Shown here: in pieces, positions 48,810 to 61,457 of the stretch
Layout of the letters: the number at the start of each line of letters is the position of its first letter
How positions within the stretch are numbered: position 1 is the first letter of the stretch
Position numbers and translations under genes: made by a program
Assembly (NCBI GenBank): GCA_011319805.1
Contig: SJRY01000017.1
Location: forward strand, 31,663 to 95,662
Direction: 5' to 3'
Length of the DNA stretch: 64,000 nt
From: Macrocybe gigantea
Lineage: Eukaryota; Basidiomycota; Agaricomycetes; Agaricales; Callistosporiaceae
The notes under the pieces: generated by a model
The model's database searches: none
Told to the model about the DNA's origin: nothing
Seen by the model: the letters and a program-made list of their open reading frames with translations, nothing else

Positions 48810-51711
48810 ATGCGCCTTTTCTCCACCGCGTCGCTCCTCGTTGCGGGCTTCGCTGGCACCGTCCTGGCCCACCGTCACAAGACCGATGGTCCAGTGAGGC
48901 GCCGCAAGTCTCTCGGTTTTGGGCCAGAGCACCCACATGCCGTCTTCCATTCTAGTCCGTATCAAGTAAAGACTAAAGGGTTCAAGCCGCTTGACCCGAA
49001 CACCTACCCGCACGAAGTGGTTGAGCTGTTTCTTTTCGATATACTTGGTGACCGGCTCTCAGGCCGTCATGGCTACAAGATCCGGGAAGACTCGTACACG
49101 GACTCTAACACTGGTGTCACCCATTTCTATGTTCGTCAGCTGATCAATGGCTACGAGGTCGCGGACGGTGACATGAACATTAATATCAAGGACGGCATGG
49201 TCCTATCCTATGGGAGCTCTGTATGTACATTCGCTTGTGCGCCGACCCGTTTACCAGGGCAATATTAAACAACTTATTAGTTCTTTGACGGCCCAATTCC
49301 GGAACTTGTAAATATCTATGACAACTTGGAGGAACTTAGCCATCCTCACCGCGAGTACTGCGAGATTCTGGCCAAAGAACTCGACTTGCACGTCCAACAG
49401 TCATCTGCATTACAGGCCGAGCAAGTCGTGCTTGATAGACACCGTGATTCAGCTCGTATCGACGAATTGCAGTACATTCATTGGTCAAACTGTCGCTTCG
49501 CCAACGTGCCTTACGAGCATGTTATTCGCCATCTCGATGATAGCTTTAAAGCAGGGTTACTTCACTTCATGGTCGCCGTGACGCCCAAGCACCACATCGC
49601 TGAAGACATCCTCCGGCACTTTGACAAGTACCTCTTGAAGATGACCTACACCAACGAATTTGCACCCTCTACAGGGACGATACAAGTTACGGTCAACAAC
49701 GTTCCGGATGCCGTGAGCCCTGTCAGAGTGAATGTGGCATATCTCCAAGTCCCAAATAAGAAGGGCGACGCTATGCAGCTTAATCTCGTCTGGAAGGTTC
49801 GTGGACTTAACTTTGTTAACGACTTGGACGCTGAAAGCTATCATTATTAGTTCGAAGTCGAGATGGAGGATAACTGGTACGAGGCGGCTATCTCAGCCAC
49901 TCCTCCGCATCGAATTGTCTCTGTCATCGACTGGGCATCAGATGCTCCACTGCCTCCACAGGCTCCAAGTTCGGAGCCGGCGACTTATAATGTCTTTGCT
50001 TGGGGAACCAACGATCCCTCTGTTGGCCATCGATCTTTGCAGAAGGAGAACTTCGATGTCCTCGCTTCTCCTGTCGGCTGGCATTCCCTTCCTTATACCC
50101 ATGATCCTTCTATGCGCGGTGTCCGTTGGAAGAAAGAGAAGGACTTTTACAGGAACACCACCACAACTTGGGGTAACAATGTCAGTATCATTGATTCTTC
50201 TGCTGCAAACTTTCGTTCATCACAGCCACAGGTCTTCGCTCAAGAGAATTGGGAGGGTTTGAACAACTTCATTAACAATTATCGCCCCGATGCTGGCAAG
50301 GACAAGGTCTTTGATTACAAGTACAATCCCAAGTCGACCAGCAGGTCTGATGCACTAGACGAGGCCAAGAAATACATCAACAATACCGTTACCCAACTGT
50401 TCTACACCACCAACCTGGTCCACGATCTCTATTATCGGTGTGTTCTATTGCTCACAATGCTATACATAATGTATTTATCTTTGATCATCACAGTTATGGT
50501 TTTGATGAGGTCTCCGGCAACTTCCAGCAATACAACTTTGAGCGTGGTGGCGCCGACAACGATGCTGTCATCGCGAATGCTCAGGATGGCTCCGGCTATA
50601 ACAATGCTAACTTTATGACGCCACCCGATGGCCAGAACGGACGCATGAGGATGTACCTTTGGAACACAGATCTGCCTTTCAGAGATGGCGACCTCGAAGC
50701 CGGCATTGTCATCCACGAGCTCAGTCACGGCTTGAGCACCCGATTGACTGGTGGGCCCGCCAATTCTGGGTGTCTGGGTTGGGGCGAGAGCGGGGGAATG
50801 GGAGAGGGTTGGGGAGGTAATGCATTTCCTCTATCGACTGCACTGCATTGTTGCTGATATATTGTAGATTTCCTGGCCACCACCGTCCGAAGCAACAAGA
50901 TTTACTCAGACTATCCGATGGGCGCCTGGGCTGCCAACCGCGAGCAGGGCATACGCAACTTCATCTATTCATTGGTATGTCATTCCAATGATCCGCCTAC
51001 CATCTTCACGCTGCTTATTTCTGACCAGAATGAGACCGTCAACCCGTCGACGTACAAGACACTCGACAAGCCCGGCTACTGGGGTGTCCACGCCATTGGT
51101 GAAGTCTGGGCTGAGATGCTGTGGGTTGTGTCACAGGGCCTCATCAAGAAGCACGGGTACACCGAGGACCTATTCCCTCCCGCGCCCGAGGCGGACGGCT
51201 CTGTCCCCGCAGGCGATTTCTACCGCCCTCGCGACGACACTAAGAAACCCCTTGTACCCAAGCATGGCAACTCCCTCATGGTCCAGTACGTTTTAGCTCC
51301 TTCACAGCTTCCTGAAACAGGCTAATCTCATTCCCCTTCCATCTCTGTCCGTAACTTAGACTCGTCATCAACGCGATGAAGCTCCAACCCTGCCGCCCTT
51401 CGTTCTTCGATGCGCGTGATGCGATCATCCAAGCCGACCAGATTCTTACCAATGGCGAGAACTTCTGCCTGTTGTGGGAAGGCTTCGCCTCGCGCGGCCT
51501 CGGTGTCGACGCCAAAGTTGAAGGTCGCACTCCTTGGGGCGGAGGCATTCGCACGAACGTCGGTATTCTTTTCCTGTATATGGGATGCACTTGCTGAATT
51601 TGTCAAACATCTCGCGAACAGGACTTTAAGGTTCCACTTGCTTGCAGGAACGAGCCTGAGCCGGAACCCGAGGATCCCCGAGAGCCTGAAGATCCCGAGT
51701 CATACTATTAA
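48810..51711 (+). CDS. Fungalysin, secreted zinc metallopeptidase (M36)
   Basis: The start ATG at 48810 gives the signal peptide [21 protein letters not shown] propeptide with the FTP module follows ([40 protein letters not shown]). The mature enzyme contains [38 protein letters not shown], and the zinc site [14 protein letters not shown], in which the two His bind zinc and Glu is catalytic. The third-ligand region is GMGEGWGDFLA. Next come [20 protein letters not shown] and [14 protein letters not shown]. The acidic Glu/Pro-rich tail ends at a TAA (51709-51711). Seven or so short introns. Fungalysins digest extracellular protein such as collagen and keratin. The chain looks complete and intact. 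Confidence 0.93.
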
Positions 51712-53165
51712 GCGGACCAACATGCCATTTATATTTTGACCCGTTACCCCATCTAGACCTCTTATCGGAAGCATTTGTTCCTACTCGCCCACGGCCTCTC
51801 AAGTGGATTTCCCATGCTCACCGGAATTGCTTTCTTAATCGTGCAGCCCAATACATGAGGCTTTGTACTATAGAGAACTTATTTCACTCGTTGCTACCTA
51901 TCTTGGAAATTCACATGGATGTTTTCGTAATGTTGCAAATCCAAGTCATGGATGCTTGTCTGTGGGCTGTGATATGGAAAAGTCGCACCATGAAATCGCC
52001 AACCAGGATACACGCGCCATTGCATCCCCATCTCTTTTTCAAGCCCCTCTTTTATCGTAGGCTGCTATACGGATTAGAATATCAGCTCTTCAAATTGCAT
52101 GGCCGGTGGCGGAGATGAGCGAGGGCTATCATCCCGCAGGTCGTTGATGAAGGTTCTGCGAAAATGGGCGATATGCCGGTCCGACGTCGGAGGGGAATTT
52201 GAAGCGTGTCATACGCATGTTATATACAACATATTCGCCGCTGAACGTGAAACGTATGAGCGTCTTGCCCCACTTCGGGACAAGGAGATCCTGGAGCTGT
52301 ACGGGGCGTCGTCATCGACGTTGAGGGCTGTGGTGATGGAGACGTGGAGGAGGTCGTCCTGTGATTGTTCGTGGAATACGTACCTCCAATGACTCTCGGA
52401 CAGCTCGTCCTGACCTAGACGACCCGCAAGCCTCCGTTGCCGAAGGAGATGCTGGCCGAATTCTGCGATACAGCAGTCGACATTGTCGGTACTGGCGACT
52501 TTGACATCCTCGGTGCCGACGTCCTAAAGTTTCTCGTCCGCAACCCCATTGTCCAACTACCCTCTCCTTCCTCTTCTTCTCGTCAAATCCTCAACCTGAC
52601 CAGCGGTTGAAGCTGGTGGTACATCCGGTTGTATCGGTTGATCTCGCTCAATGTCGCTTCCGAGGCACATGCGAGAGCGAAAGTCGGTAGGTGCGAAAAC
52701 AGTGGTTACAAGGCGCAGTTGGCATCATTCTGCTAGGCCTGGTGAGAGACTGTATAGGCAACGATGCGTGGGATTACAAGAGGAGTTTGCGATATTATAG
52801 ACCCATCGAGCATGAATGAACGATACCTCCGAGCAACAAAATGTTCAGGTCTCCAGTGGAGGCGACAATTAACCATAGAAGATTCTATTCTTTCTCGCCG
52901 ATGCTCATGTTAGTGTCGGGACCGTCGTACCATGGCATGACACCTGGCATTCGTGACGGAGGAGTTGAGAGGAATGCAAACTGCTTGCCAGCGTTGGGTA
53001 CAGGAATTTGAAATGATCACGTTTGCCTTTCTGTCGATGTTGAGTCATGGACCAACGGGTTCTAAGTTCGTTATATCCTACTTGTGTCGACTCTAGAGAA
53101 CATGGCCGCCGTTGGCTAGCTGATCTGCCTAGCGTCATTCGCGAGATTGAACGCGTTTGTAGAAG
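51712..53165. other. Intergenic region
   Basis: I see no supportable gene. The most coding-like piece is a plus-strand frame at about 52440-52610 containing FCDTAVDIVGTGDFDILGAD, open for some 55 codons with no start or partner exon. It may be a relic. Otherwise only short frames. Confidence 0.35.
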
Positions 53166-53912
53166 TCAAAGTCCTTTGCAACACCGATTTGGGGGTCCAG
53201 GTACATAACCGAAACGGTGTAGGGGCCAGAGTAGGAAGACCATCCGTGCTTCCACCAGCGCGAGCGGAATCTGTTGAAAACGGTTGGCGTTTAAACAGAC
53301 TCACGAACGTTGACAAGAAGGCCTACCGGTCCGAAGACATTGCTGTCATCTCCGTGGAAAGGTTCATCTCCTGGAGAGAGAAATGCACATTAAAACCAAT
53401 CACGAGCGCTTTCAGAGGAGTTGACCGAACCCTCGACCCATGCGTGGCCGTCTGGAACGCGAGCAACAAGATCTGGATACGGTGGGCGTGTGACGATGGA
53501 GTCGCCTGGGAGGCCTACAACTCTCTTTACAAGCAAGCGGTCGCGGTTCTGGGGCGAGCTGGTGGCGGTGAAAGGGTTCACATCGCATCTGACTAGCGAA
53601 AATACAAGCAACGCACCGAAAAGCCACAATATCTCCCTTTGAACACCTCTCAAACCCCAGGACCTGGAAGCGGCTGAACAGCCCGACATCTTTCGTTATC
53701 GACGGTTCCGGATTGAGCGTCGGCTAAAACATGCTAACGATGAATCCCTCTTGATTCCCCGAATGAACATGTGTGCCGACCTGCATGCTTCTGCCAGATA
53801 TGACCTTGATCGTGCATAGCTGAGAGAGAAATAGCCCCGTCGGCAGCCAGTATAGAAGAGAAAGGAATGGCCTGAGTCGGACTTGGCCTTTTCCTGAACG
53901 GTTGTGTACCAT
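53166..53912 (-). CDS. IMP2: Mitochondrial inner-membrane protease subunit 2 (171 aa)
   Basis: Model: complement of join(53166..53270, 53327..53370, 53431..53558, 53617..53723, 53781..53912), 516 bp, in frame. The start ATG at 53912 gives MVHNRSGKGQVRLRPFLSL, with one membrane segment (SLLYWLPTGLFLSQL). The catalytic dyad of S26 signal peptidases is visible: Ser in GRSMQPTLNP and Lys in DRLLVKRVVGLPGD. The C-terminal block VFGPIPLALVEARMVFLLWP and VPGPPNR is typical. The subunit cleaves sorting signals of proteins delivered to the intermembrane space. The length is normal for IMP2. The third intron uses a GTTCGG donor. Subunit 2 rather than 1 is inferred from the GP-I-P-LALVE and LLWP region. 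Confidence 0.9.
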
Positions 53913-54170
53913 GGTCGACTTCGGTTTCCCACGCTGGTCACTCCATTTCTCCTCCACACAAAGTTTTGCTCTTAATGAGTCTCGACTGCTCCTTTTTGGC
54001 CCACTACTATGATGTGCTTCGACCCGCGCCTCTTGGCTGATTAGAAGCACTGACAGTGGTTCCTGCTAGTCTACCCCATTTTGACGTGTTCATGATGGCA
54101 TCGGACGTGAATTCGACTATCTGACTCCAAGAACGGGGCTGAACATCGCGATGCTTTGCTTCTCAGCATC

Positions 54171-54177
54171 TATAAAG
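54171..54177 (+). promoter_or_regulatory. TATA box of the carboxylesterase gene
   Basis: TATAAAG lies 73 bp before the ATG at 54244. Confidence 0.5.
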
Positions 54178-54243
54178 GTTATATAAGAAATGTGTACTGG
54201 TGCTGCTTGACCGTTGTTGGGTCGTGGAAATCGCCTTTTCGTT

Positions 54244-56565
54244 ATGTTGCTCTTACTCGTTTTCTACCTCGCCCTCGTTTGCTTCGCATCTATTCGAACT
54301 GTTGGCTACAGCGCCAGTCCGACCGTCGACCTGGGATACGCAAAGTACGCGGGGACGTTCAATTCGACCACTCTGATCTTGCAGTTCCTCAGAATTCGTT
54401 ATGCCGCACCTCCAACCGGTACATTTTGGCTCGGCAACACTCAGTGGTGGCTCAGCGAACTGATCTTATATTAGGATATCTTCGCTGGAGATGTCCTCGG
54501 CACCCCCAACGTGCAGAGGGTGTTCAACTAGCAGACACGCAACCTCCTCCTTGTTCTCAGATTGATGTTTCTCCGACAAATACCTCTCTTGAGGGACGCA
54601 GGTCCGCGGCAAGCCGTCCTTCAGAAGACTGCCTTTTTCTCAGGTATGCAATTGTTCTGAGATGGGCGTCCCTATGTGACCTACCACATTTCAGTGTGTA
54701 TGCTCCAGGTCCTCTTGGAGTGACTATGGATTTTCCAGTTGTCGTTTGGGTTCACGGGTACTGCCGTGTTCCGTCAGTCTCTTATGTATTTCTTATACTT
54801 CAATTGCAGTGGAGCATATATAACTGGATCTGGTGCGGTATATGATGGTGCAGACCTGGTGCGGGAATCAAACAACAGCGTCATCACTGTGGTCGTTCAG
54901 TATAGATTGGGCGTACTGGGCTTCCTTGCTCGGAAGAACGTGAAGCGTGACGGTGCACTGAACGTTGGACTCCGTGCGGTTCTTCCTTTGGATACTGTTT
55001 TACCCACGACGGCTGACTAGTTTCGTAGTTGACCAGCAATTTGCTCTGCAATGGGTTCAATGCTACGTAAGTCCGTTTGCCGCTCGATGTTGTAGCCTTG
55101 GCTAGATGGCTACGAGCAGATCAGTAGATTCGGTGGCGACCCAGATCGCGTGACTGTTTGGGGAGAATCGGCAGGTATGCATTCTTCTTTTGCAAATGGG
55201 CTCTTCCGGCTCATAGAAGATGTAGGCGCCTGGTTCTGTTTTATATCATGTCATTGCAAATAATGGGAGGACCACACCGCCATTGTTCAGAGGAGCGATC
55301 CTCAGCTCGGCATTCCTTTCAGCCCAATATTGGTATGTCGAGCCGATTCTTGAGGTAAGGTTTGATGTCTCACGAGCGTTGCCGTGATGGGACGTTGAGT
55401 TGGTTTGTTAGGCTCTGTATGATTATTTGTCCATCGAACGAGGTAAGAAACCTGTTTAGACTCGCAATGACCCGCGGCTGGCGGACTGCGCATAGTTGTT
55501 CCTCTGCGCTTGATGCGTTGGCGTGTTTACGGACCGTCGGCATCGACGTTCTGCAAAAGATCACCTTCGACGTACTGGCCCACAAACTCTTTGGCGTCTT
55601 TCTTTTCGCACCCGTCGTTAATGGGACTTTCATTTCTCAACAACCCACTGAGGCGTTGAAAAAAAGTAAGATTAATGGAGTAGGCGCTGCTATTCCATCT
55701 CTCAACCGCTGAGTTCCGAACCTTTCTCTCACAAAAGGCTGTCCTAGCAGTAACAAATTCGCAAGAAGGACTGGCGTTTGGCCCATACACGGGAAATATC
55801 TCCATCCATGATCTCTTCCCAACCTTTGGCCAACAGGAAATAAAAGCTGTGGAGTCAATGTACCATTCACTTGGTAACAATTATGCACAAATCGTGGCCA
55901 TAATCGGGGAATGTGAGTTCCACTAGGTCAAATGAATTAGCAGCATGAGTAACGAGACAACCAGCGTTATTTACTTGTCCTACTTACTACTTGCTCCGTG
56001 CATTTGGAGGGCAGTCTTTCAAGGTACGTCGCGGATCTCGCTGCTAGAATTTTTCCATCTTAGGTCCTTTAGGGCCAATTTTCTGTGCCACCTGGGGCGC
56101 ATGGTGCGGACCTGCCCTATTACTTTCCCACGTAAGCCACGTTATGGCTATCTATCGCATTGTCTTGACCCTAAGGTGTTCAATCCATCAGGAAGAATCC
56201 TTTCGGTCCTCGAACGCTCACCAATCCCATTTTTACCAGTTCATTTTCAGGCTCGTTCTCGGATTTTATCGTTTCATTGAATCCGAATCAAAAATTTATT
56301 AAGTCGGATGTGATTCCATTCTGGCCCAGATGGACGGAGAGTATCGAGATGTCGTTCAATGTCACGGAGTTAGGAGAGCCGACTATCAGGCCTGTCATGA
56401 CTTCCGCAGAACTCTTGGGTAAGTGCAGGTAAATTGTCCATCGTGTTTGAGAAAGCTAGATCCGAATCTGACTGAATACCAGATTTTGGGAAAGCTCTCG
56501 ATTCGGCCAATAGTGTAAATGCAATTATCTCGTGCAATACCTTGCCTGGATCAAATAGCAGATAG
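54244..56565 (+). CDS. Type-B carboxylesterase/lipase, secreted
   Basis: The start ATG at 54244 gives a hydrophobic signal sequence (LLLLVFYLALVCFASIRTVG). Many short introns interrupt the chain. Landmarks are LQFLRIRYAAPPTG, SEDCLFLSVYAPG, the oxyanion-hole HGGAYITGSG, SVITVVVQYRLGVLGFL, LDQQFALQWVQ, and GGDPDRVTVWGESAGAGS with the nucleophile Ser. Also seen are FAPVVNGTFISQQP and the catalytic-His motif PPGAHGADLPYYF. The end is a TAG at 56563-56565 after a last GTAAGT intron. Family enzymes hydrolyse carboxylic esters outside the cell (cholinesterase/Candida lipase fold). All three catalytic regions seem present; not every exon joint was proven. Confidence 0.85.
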
Positions 56566-56631
56566 ATATGAAGCATAACAAGTCGTTTGTTGGATTCTTA
56601 TCATGGAGGTTCAGCGGTATATTCCACGACC

Positions 56632-57945
56632 CTACAACAAATGGACCTCGAGGTTTCTCACCTGGGCTACGAACGACACGTCCGGCAATAGAAAATCGAG
56701 CATGAAAAGATTGAGTCCGTAACAAGTAATAGAATTCCACCCGGTTCGCCTCAACGCGTTGGGAAGGCCCAGGGGGTTCACGTCAGGCGTGTTCTGAGTG
56801 ACCACTCTACAGACCTCGCCCGGTTTCTCCGAAGGCGGTTTGCTGCCAATGAACTGATCACTGATCAGATCGCCGTCAATGTGAGCGGTGGTGAGCGAGC
56901 GCATGCGAAAGACTGTTATGTCTAGAGCATGATCATCGTTTCCGCGATGCATCTCCGTGACGTATGCCAGCTTTATATGTTGCAAAGTCGGCGCGACTTG
57001 ATGGAGGAAATCTCGGAAGGCGGCATGCTCGATATCGAGGTACGAGAAGTCGATGGTCCGGAGATAGGACCCTGTGTTGGGGAGGAAACGGAGGAGTTCT
57101 TTGCTCCGGACAATGACTCCATGAGCCAATGTTAGCTCCTCCAACTTTAGTATGTGCTGTAAAGGAGTCCAGATTAGATTCGCCGCAAAACCTCTGTGAA
57201 GCATGATTACCTTGTGACCCTTGATAACGGATAAAATGGAAGGCATTTTAGCAATACGAGATGCGAAGCCTGTGGTCGCGGTCATCCAGTTGCATATGCT
57301 GAGTATTCTTAACTTCGGCCAGCTCATAGCAAGGCGACGGATATCGTCCAGTTTCGGGATCCAGAGGGAAATTGGCATTTGTCGATCGCCTTGGTACGAG
57401 AAGATCTCAACGTCCCGAAGCTTGCCAAAGGCGTTGACCAGGCTGGAATTGATAGAGAAATAACAATAGTCCATATAAATCCTGCGAACGGACGGTATGA
57501 TGCATATGGCTTTCCTGATCTCTCGTCTTTCCCGTCGGTCACCAATCACGATCGCAAAGTAGTATGATTTTACGAGCCTTCCCCTGTCAGGCCTCCTTGC
57601 CAACGCTTGGGTGATGAGGTACCAACGGTCAGGTATGAATTTCCGCGGCTGGTACCAGAGCATGTACTCAAAGTAGACATTGAAAACGTCGTCCGACCAT
57701 CTCTTGCACACGAGCCCCATCAAACGAAGTGTCGTGGCATGATTCGGTGTGTCAAGCAGATGTTCGGCAACGCGCTTGAGGATGTCTTTTGGGAGACGAG
57801 TGCCAAAAGACGAACGCTTTCCGCGGATAGCTGGCAAAACTCTAATCTCACATGCTCTGTTTTCGTCCTCGGTGGCATATGGGCGAGAACCAGGGATGAC
57901 GATGTCGGTTATAAGGCTCGATGAGCGGAGGTCGAGGCGAGGCAT
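56632..57945 (-). CDS. F-box protein (437 aa), intronless
   Basis: One uninterrupted frame from the ATG at 57945 (MPRLDLRSSSLITDIVIPG) to a stop at 56632. An F-box-like segment is seen at about residues 50-95: LPKDILKRVAEHLLDTPNHA, LRLMGLVCKRWSDDV. The rest has irregular Leu-rich spacing (KLRILSICNW, LEELTLAHGVIV, YLRTIDFSYLDIEHAAF), typical of the divergent leucine-rich part of Agaricomycete F-box proteins. Such proteins link substrates to SCF ubiquitin ligases through Skp1. The substrate is unknown. It overlaps nothing and converges on the carboxylesterase gene with 66 bp between. Confidence 0.72.
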   Translation of the reverse strand: MPRLDLRSSSLITDIVIPGSRPYATEDENRACEIRVLPAIRGKRSSFGTRLPKDILKRVAEHLLDTPNHATTLRLMGLVCKRWSDDVFNVYFEYMLWYQPRKFIPDRWYLITQALARRPDRGRLVKSYYFAIVIGDRRERREIRKAICIIPSVRRIYMDYCYFSINSSLVNAFGKLRDVEIFSYQGDRQMPISLWIPKLDDIRRLAMSWPKLRILSICNWMTATTGFASRIAKMPSILSVIKGHKVIMLHRGFAANLIWTPLQHILKLEELTLAHGVIVRSKELLRFLPNTGSYLRTIDFSYLDIEHAAFRDFLHQVAPTLQHIKLAYVTEMHRGNDDHALDITVFRMRSLTTAHIDGDLISDQFIGSKPPSEKPGEVCRVVTQNTPDVNPLGLPNALRRTGWNSITCYGLNLFMLDFLLPDVSFVAQVRNLEVHLL

Positions 57946-58954
57946 CCGGATACGTCATTGGGGAACACTACGCATTCAAAGGCGACGCGAACAGGTCTCG
58001 TCCATATGTATCGGGGACGCACCGCCAGATAGCATGCGTCCGGGTATGCGGTAGAAGGATCTGCGACGACCTCAAAGACGATGGTGCATAGTGGAGACGT
58101 GCTCTTCGAGTTGGAGCCTTCTTCGATGAGCCGTCTTCGCTTGCGTGCGTTTTCCTGCCGTTGTCGAAGAGCGGCTCGCAGATGACTGGCTGAGCCGACA
58201 GTTGCAGATGGATGCACTTCTGTTATCCACTGGTGCAGGCGCTGGTCAATCTCTCAGCAGGCATCAGTGCTCAGAAACGCACGAAAGCATCAAAGTGTTC
58301 GTCCTCCTCGTGCACGATTACCAAGTGTATACCAGCAAAGTCTTTGTCGGCATCCGCGTCCAGAACGATAGACAGAAAGAAACGTCGAAAGTCGAGAGCG
58401 CGCTGGTTGTAGGGACCATAAAATGTATTGCAACTCATCCAATGCTGGGCATTCGAGGTTGACGAGACGACAGACCGATGTCCATGAGGGAAATTCCACA
58501 TGCTTGCACCCCGAACGTCTGCGCTGTTGGGTCGAAGCGAGTATTATGGTCGAAATCAAGCAGATCATCCTAATCCTTCCCACAACCGGACATTATAACC
58601 TGCAGATGTGATCACATCATGTTTTTCGATGTCTAGACGGCTGATCCAAGATGCGTATCAACGGTATGCTGTAACCAGCTGTTTTGGGGGTAGCTGTGAA
58701 AGAGACGAGACCGTGTGACCGTGCTGTATTCCAACTTCATTTATCGTTGTCTCCCTGTACTAATTCGATGAATATTAATGTACGTCTTACTTTTCAAATT
58801 GCATTTCAACAGATCTTCGCTCTTAAGAAACTCCAATTGCTCAGATAATGCATTTTTGCGCAGAGAAAGGGTGTCATATTGACATCCAGCAATCCAGGAA
58901 TGAGTGGTATCATAGCTACAATCCTTGCTAGCTTGAACTCTAACCTTGCTGCAT
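57946..58954. other. Stretch with uncertain minus-strand frames
   Basis: Two minus-strand frames of about 100 codons (57909-58217, starting MHPSATVGSASHLRAALRQR; and 58290-58583) look mildly coding but could not be joined into a gene. They could be a small gene upstream of the F-box gene or untranslated leader. No other feature seen. Confidence 0.3.
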
Positions 58955-59846
58955 TCAGGCACTCACTTTGTTGAACTTGCCGACCCTGTGGAAGAACAAG
59001 TTCTCCTCTGGCTCTCCTTCCTTTCCCCATATCTTACTTTCGCCCCACATGCTCCCCTCATCCGCACCTTCTTCAAAGGGCATTCTCTCAACCCAACGAT
59101 GAGTAGGCCGATCCATCCGGCAGCCATCGAAAGCGATCTGCCACACAGGCGCCCAGAATTTCTGCCACCATGCGACGTCGCTTCTGTCACTCAAGACGTG
59201 CTCGTAGAACAGGAACTGTCCACCGGGCTTCAGCACGTCTTTGACAAGCCTGAAAAGGGTCTGCTCTGGAGATGGGATGGTGCAGAGTGAGAGGATTGAA
59301 ATGAGTGTGTCTACAGGAGGCTGATGCCGGCCGACATCCTCATTCATGGAAGAGCAGATCGACTCAATGTCTTCTGCTCCGCAGGACAGGATCAGCAATG
59401 ACCCATCCGCTTCGGTGAACCCGGCCTCGTTTGCGACGGAGCGCAAACCAGTGTGCATGTGCACGTTTGGCTCCAGCGCGATATATTTCGTTACGCGAGT
59501 ACGGTCCAAGTATCGCGCTGTATGCCCGTGTCCTGCATGGCAGATTCTACTTAGTCAGATGAGATCAATAGATATGTAGACGAAAGAAAATCTTTAAACC
59601 TGCGCCAATGTCCAGCACGGCCCCATACGCGTTTGGCGTGATCAAATGCTGCTTGACGGGTTTACCATTGCCATCAACGCCGTCTCCAAAGGTAACCCAG
59701 AGCTTAGCCATGAAGAGTCGTGAGATGGCATCCTTGTCGAATAGCAGATAAGGTGCACGGAGTACGGCAAGGAAGGTGGGCAGCAGGGCATTCTGAAGGG
59801 CAAAACGGAGGTCCAAGAGGACGCTGAACGCAGCACTGAGTTTCAT
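58955..59846 (-). CDS. SAM-dependent methyltransferase (METTL7/type-11-like, 274 aa)
   Basis: Model: complement of join(58955..59532, 59600..59846), 825 bp, in frame. The start ATG at 59846 gives MKLSAAFSVLLDLRFALQNA, a hydrophobic N-terminus that may anchor the protein to membranes or lipid droplets. The SAM-binding motif I is split by the intron: AVLDIGAGHGHTARYLDRT. Motif II region is KYIALEPNVHMH. Later come VDTLISILSLCTIPSPEQTL and VLKPGGQFLFYEHVLS, followed by WWQKFWAPVWQIAFDGCRMD. The order and the final CxMDRPT-like part match the methyltransferase 7-like family, whose members methylate thiols or small metabolites. The substrate here is unknown. Confidence 0.88.
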
Positions 59847-61457
59847 CGTAAAACTTGCTTGGTTTTATTTGGCTGGCTCTTTTCTCCTCCATTTCGGACG
59901 AGCCAATAGCCCACTTGCGATTACTGAACTTTTTTGCCGAAATGGGTGACCAAGTGACCTGTCATACGACATACTTATGATGGTGGCAGTTGCATCGCTT
60001 CATGGCGAACAGATCGTTCATTGGGATACGCACCAACATACTCTATTCGTCGTTCCTGTGCCTCCTTCATCCATCGTGCCTTATAGCCATCTTCAGTACT
60101 CCCGTTCTCTTCATGAAGAGGATGAACGGTATTGTCTTCCCCGAGTTGGCGCTGGCTTATCCTCTTTTGGGTGTTTCTCGCCGCATCACATCGGAAATGG
60201 CATTCGTTGCTCGATCCCCAGACTCCAAGGCACTTCCTGTCCGACAACATCACCTCGACAATACTTAGCTGTAGTGAAATTTCTCTTATACCCAACACAA
60301 GTTCTTCCAAGTTGCTCGGCACGCCGTCGCAACCCACGACGCGTAATTTGACATCCATGCATCCCGAGGGTCGGTTTCAAATCCGTTGGCTAAGTACGCG
60401 GCTCATTGTCGCCACCTGACACTTGACACAACCTTCTTGATATCAGCGCTGGTGGCGAGGTGGCACAGTTACAGCTACCAGAGCCTAGGGCATGAGCCCG
60501 TGAAATTCAGCGGGCGCTGGCTGTGTCCAGGCATCAGAATAAGCCTAGTATTAGAGAGAAGGTGAGCTGGTCCCAGCCATGGATGCTCGCGATTACGTTC
60601 TCTCAATGGGCTTGCCTTGTCTCCGCCTCATCATCTGTCGGTCTGGATCCCCGTTACAGGCGGTGTCTTTCCCAAATTCCGTGCGTTTCACAGGAACCGA
60701 AGCCCATTGCATGTCTTTTGTGAAACTGCGCACTGATCGCTACCGACGGTGAACGGTCCGCAATGGGGTTTGAACTGCACACTTGTGATGCTTATCGTTT
60801 CATTCCTTCGGGCCTGTTCATGACGCCGAAGACACCGACATTATCGGAGCGGAAGTGGTGACTCGGTAGTGAACTCTTTGTACAGCTCGCTTTCGGAGAG
60901 CGCGCATTCATAATTACGTGTCAAACCCGAGAAGTATGCCGGTAGGATTCCAGGTCGGTCCGGGTCCGGAGGTGTGTGCTTACCGCTCTACGCCCTTTGT
61001 GAAACTCCTTGCGGTGAATGACGTGATGGGGAGGCAACGTTATTTTTTTTCCAAGTCTTCCGTTTTCTGTTCACCTCTTGTGCCTTGCTCGACCGGATTC
61101 AAGATGATAATTCCCCAATTGTGTTCTCAGTACCGATTTTCGAGTTCAAACCTGACTCTGTCTCCGCCATACTCGGGTTTTTGTCCTGAACAAGCCTACC
61201 GAAACAAAGCCAAGATACTCCGAGAGTTTGCGCAAACAACGCATCAATGCATCGCTTTGTGTATACCTCAATAGTCGCATCTCGTAAGAACGGTCTTACG
61301 TTTGCCGTGCATATTCGGATGGGTACGGGGACACTTACCTGCTATCATATATAAGGCATTATGCTTAACTCACACTCGTCCTGAACAGCTAGCACATTGT
61401 AAATCTTTCCTCTTCAAACCCATACCACAAATTCCAGCATCACCCAAGGAGCTCCTC
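59847..61457. other. Gene-poor stretch
   Basis: The best frame is a 127-codon minus-strand ORF (59975-60358) starting MDVKLRVVGCDGVPSNLEEL; it has no recognisable family and several overlapping rivals, so I do not call it a gene. The right end holds the promoter of the DyP peroxidase, including ATATATAAGG at about 61338-61347. Confidence 0.35.

Noticed and set aside
52440..52610. Coding relic containing DIVGTGDFDILGAD
   Set aside because: The open frame is too short, has no start or partner exon, and no family could be recognised.
60450..60560. Possible tRNA or other structured RNA
   Set aside because: GC-rich inverted bits are present, but no A-box/B-box pair or cloverleaf could be drawn.
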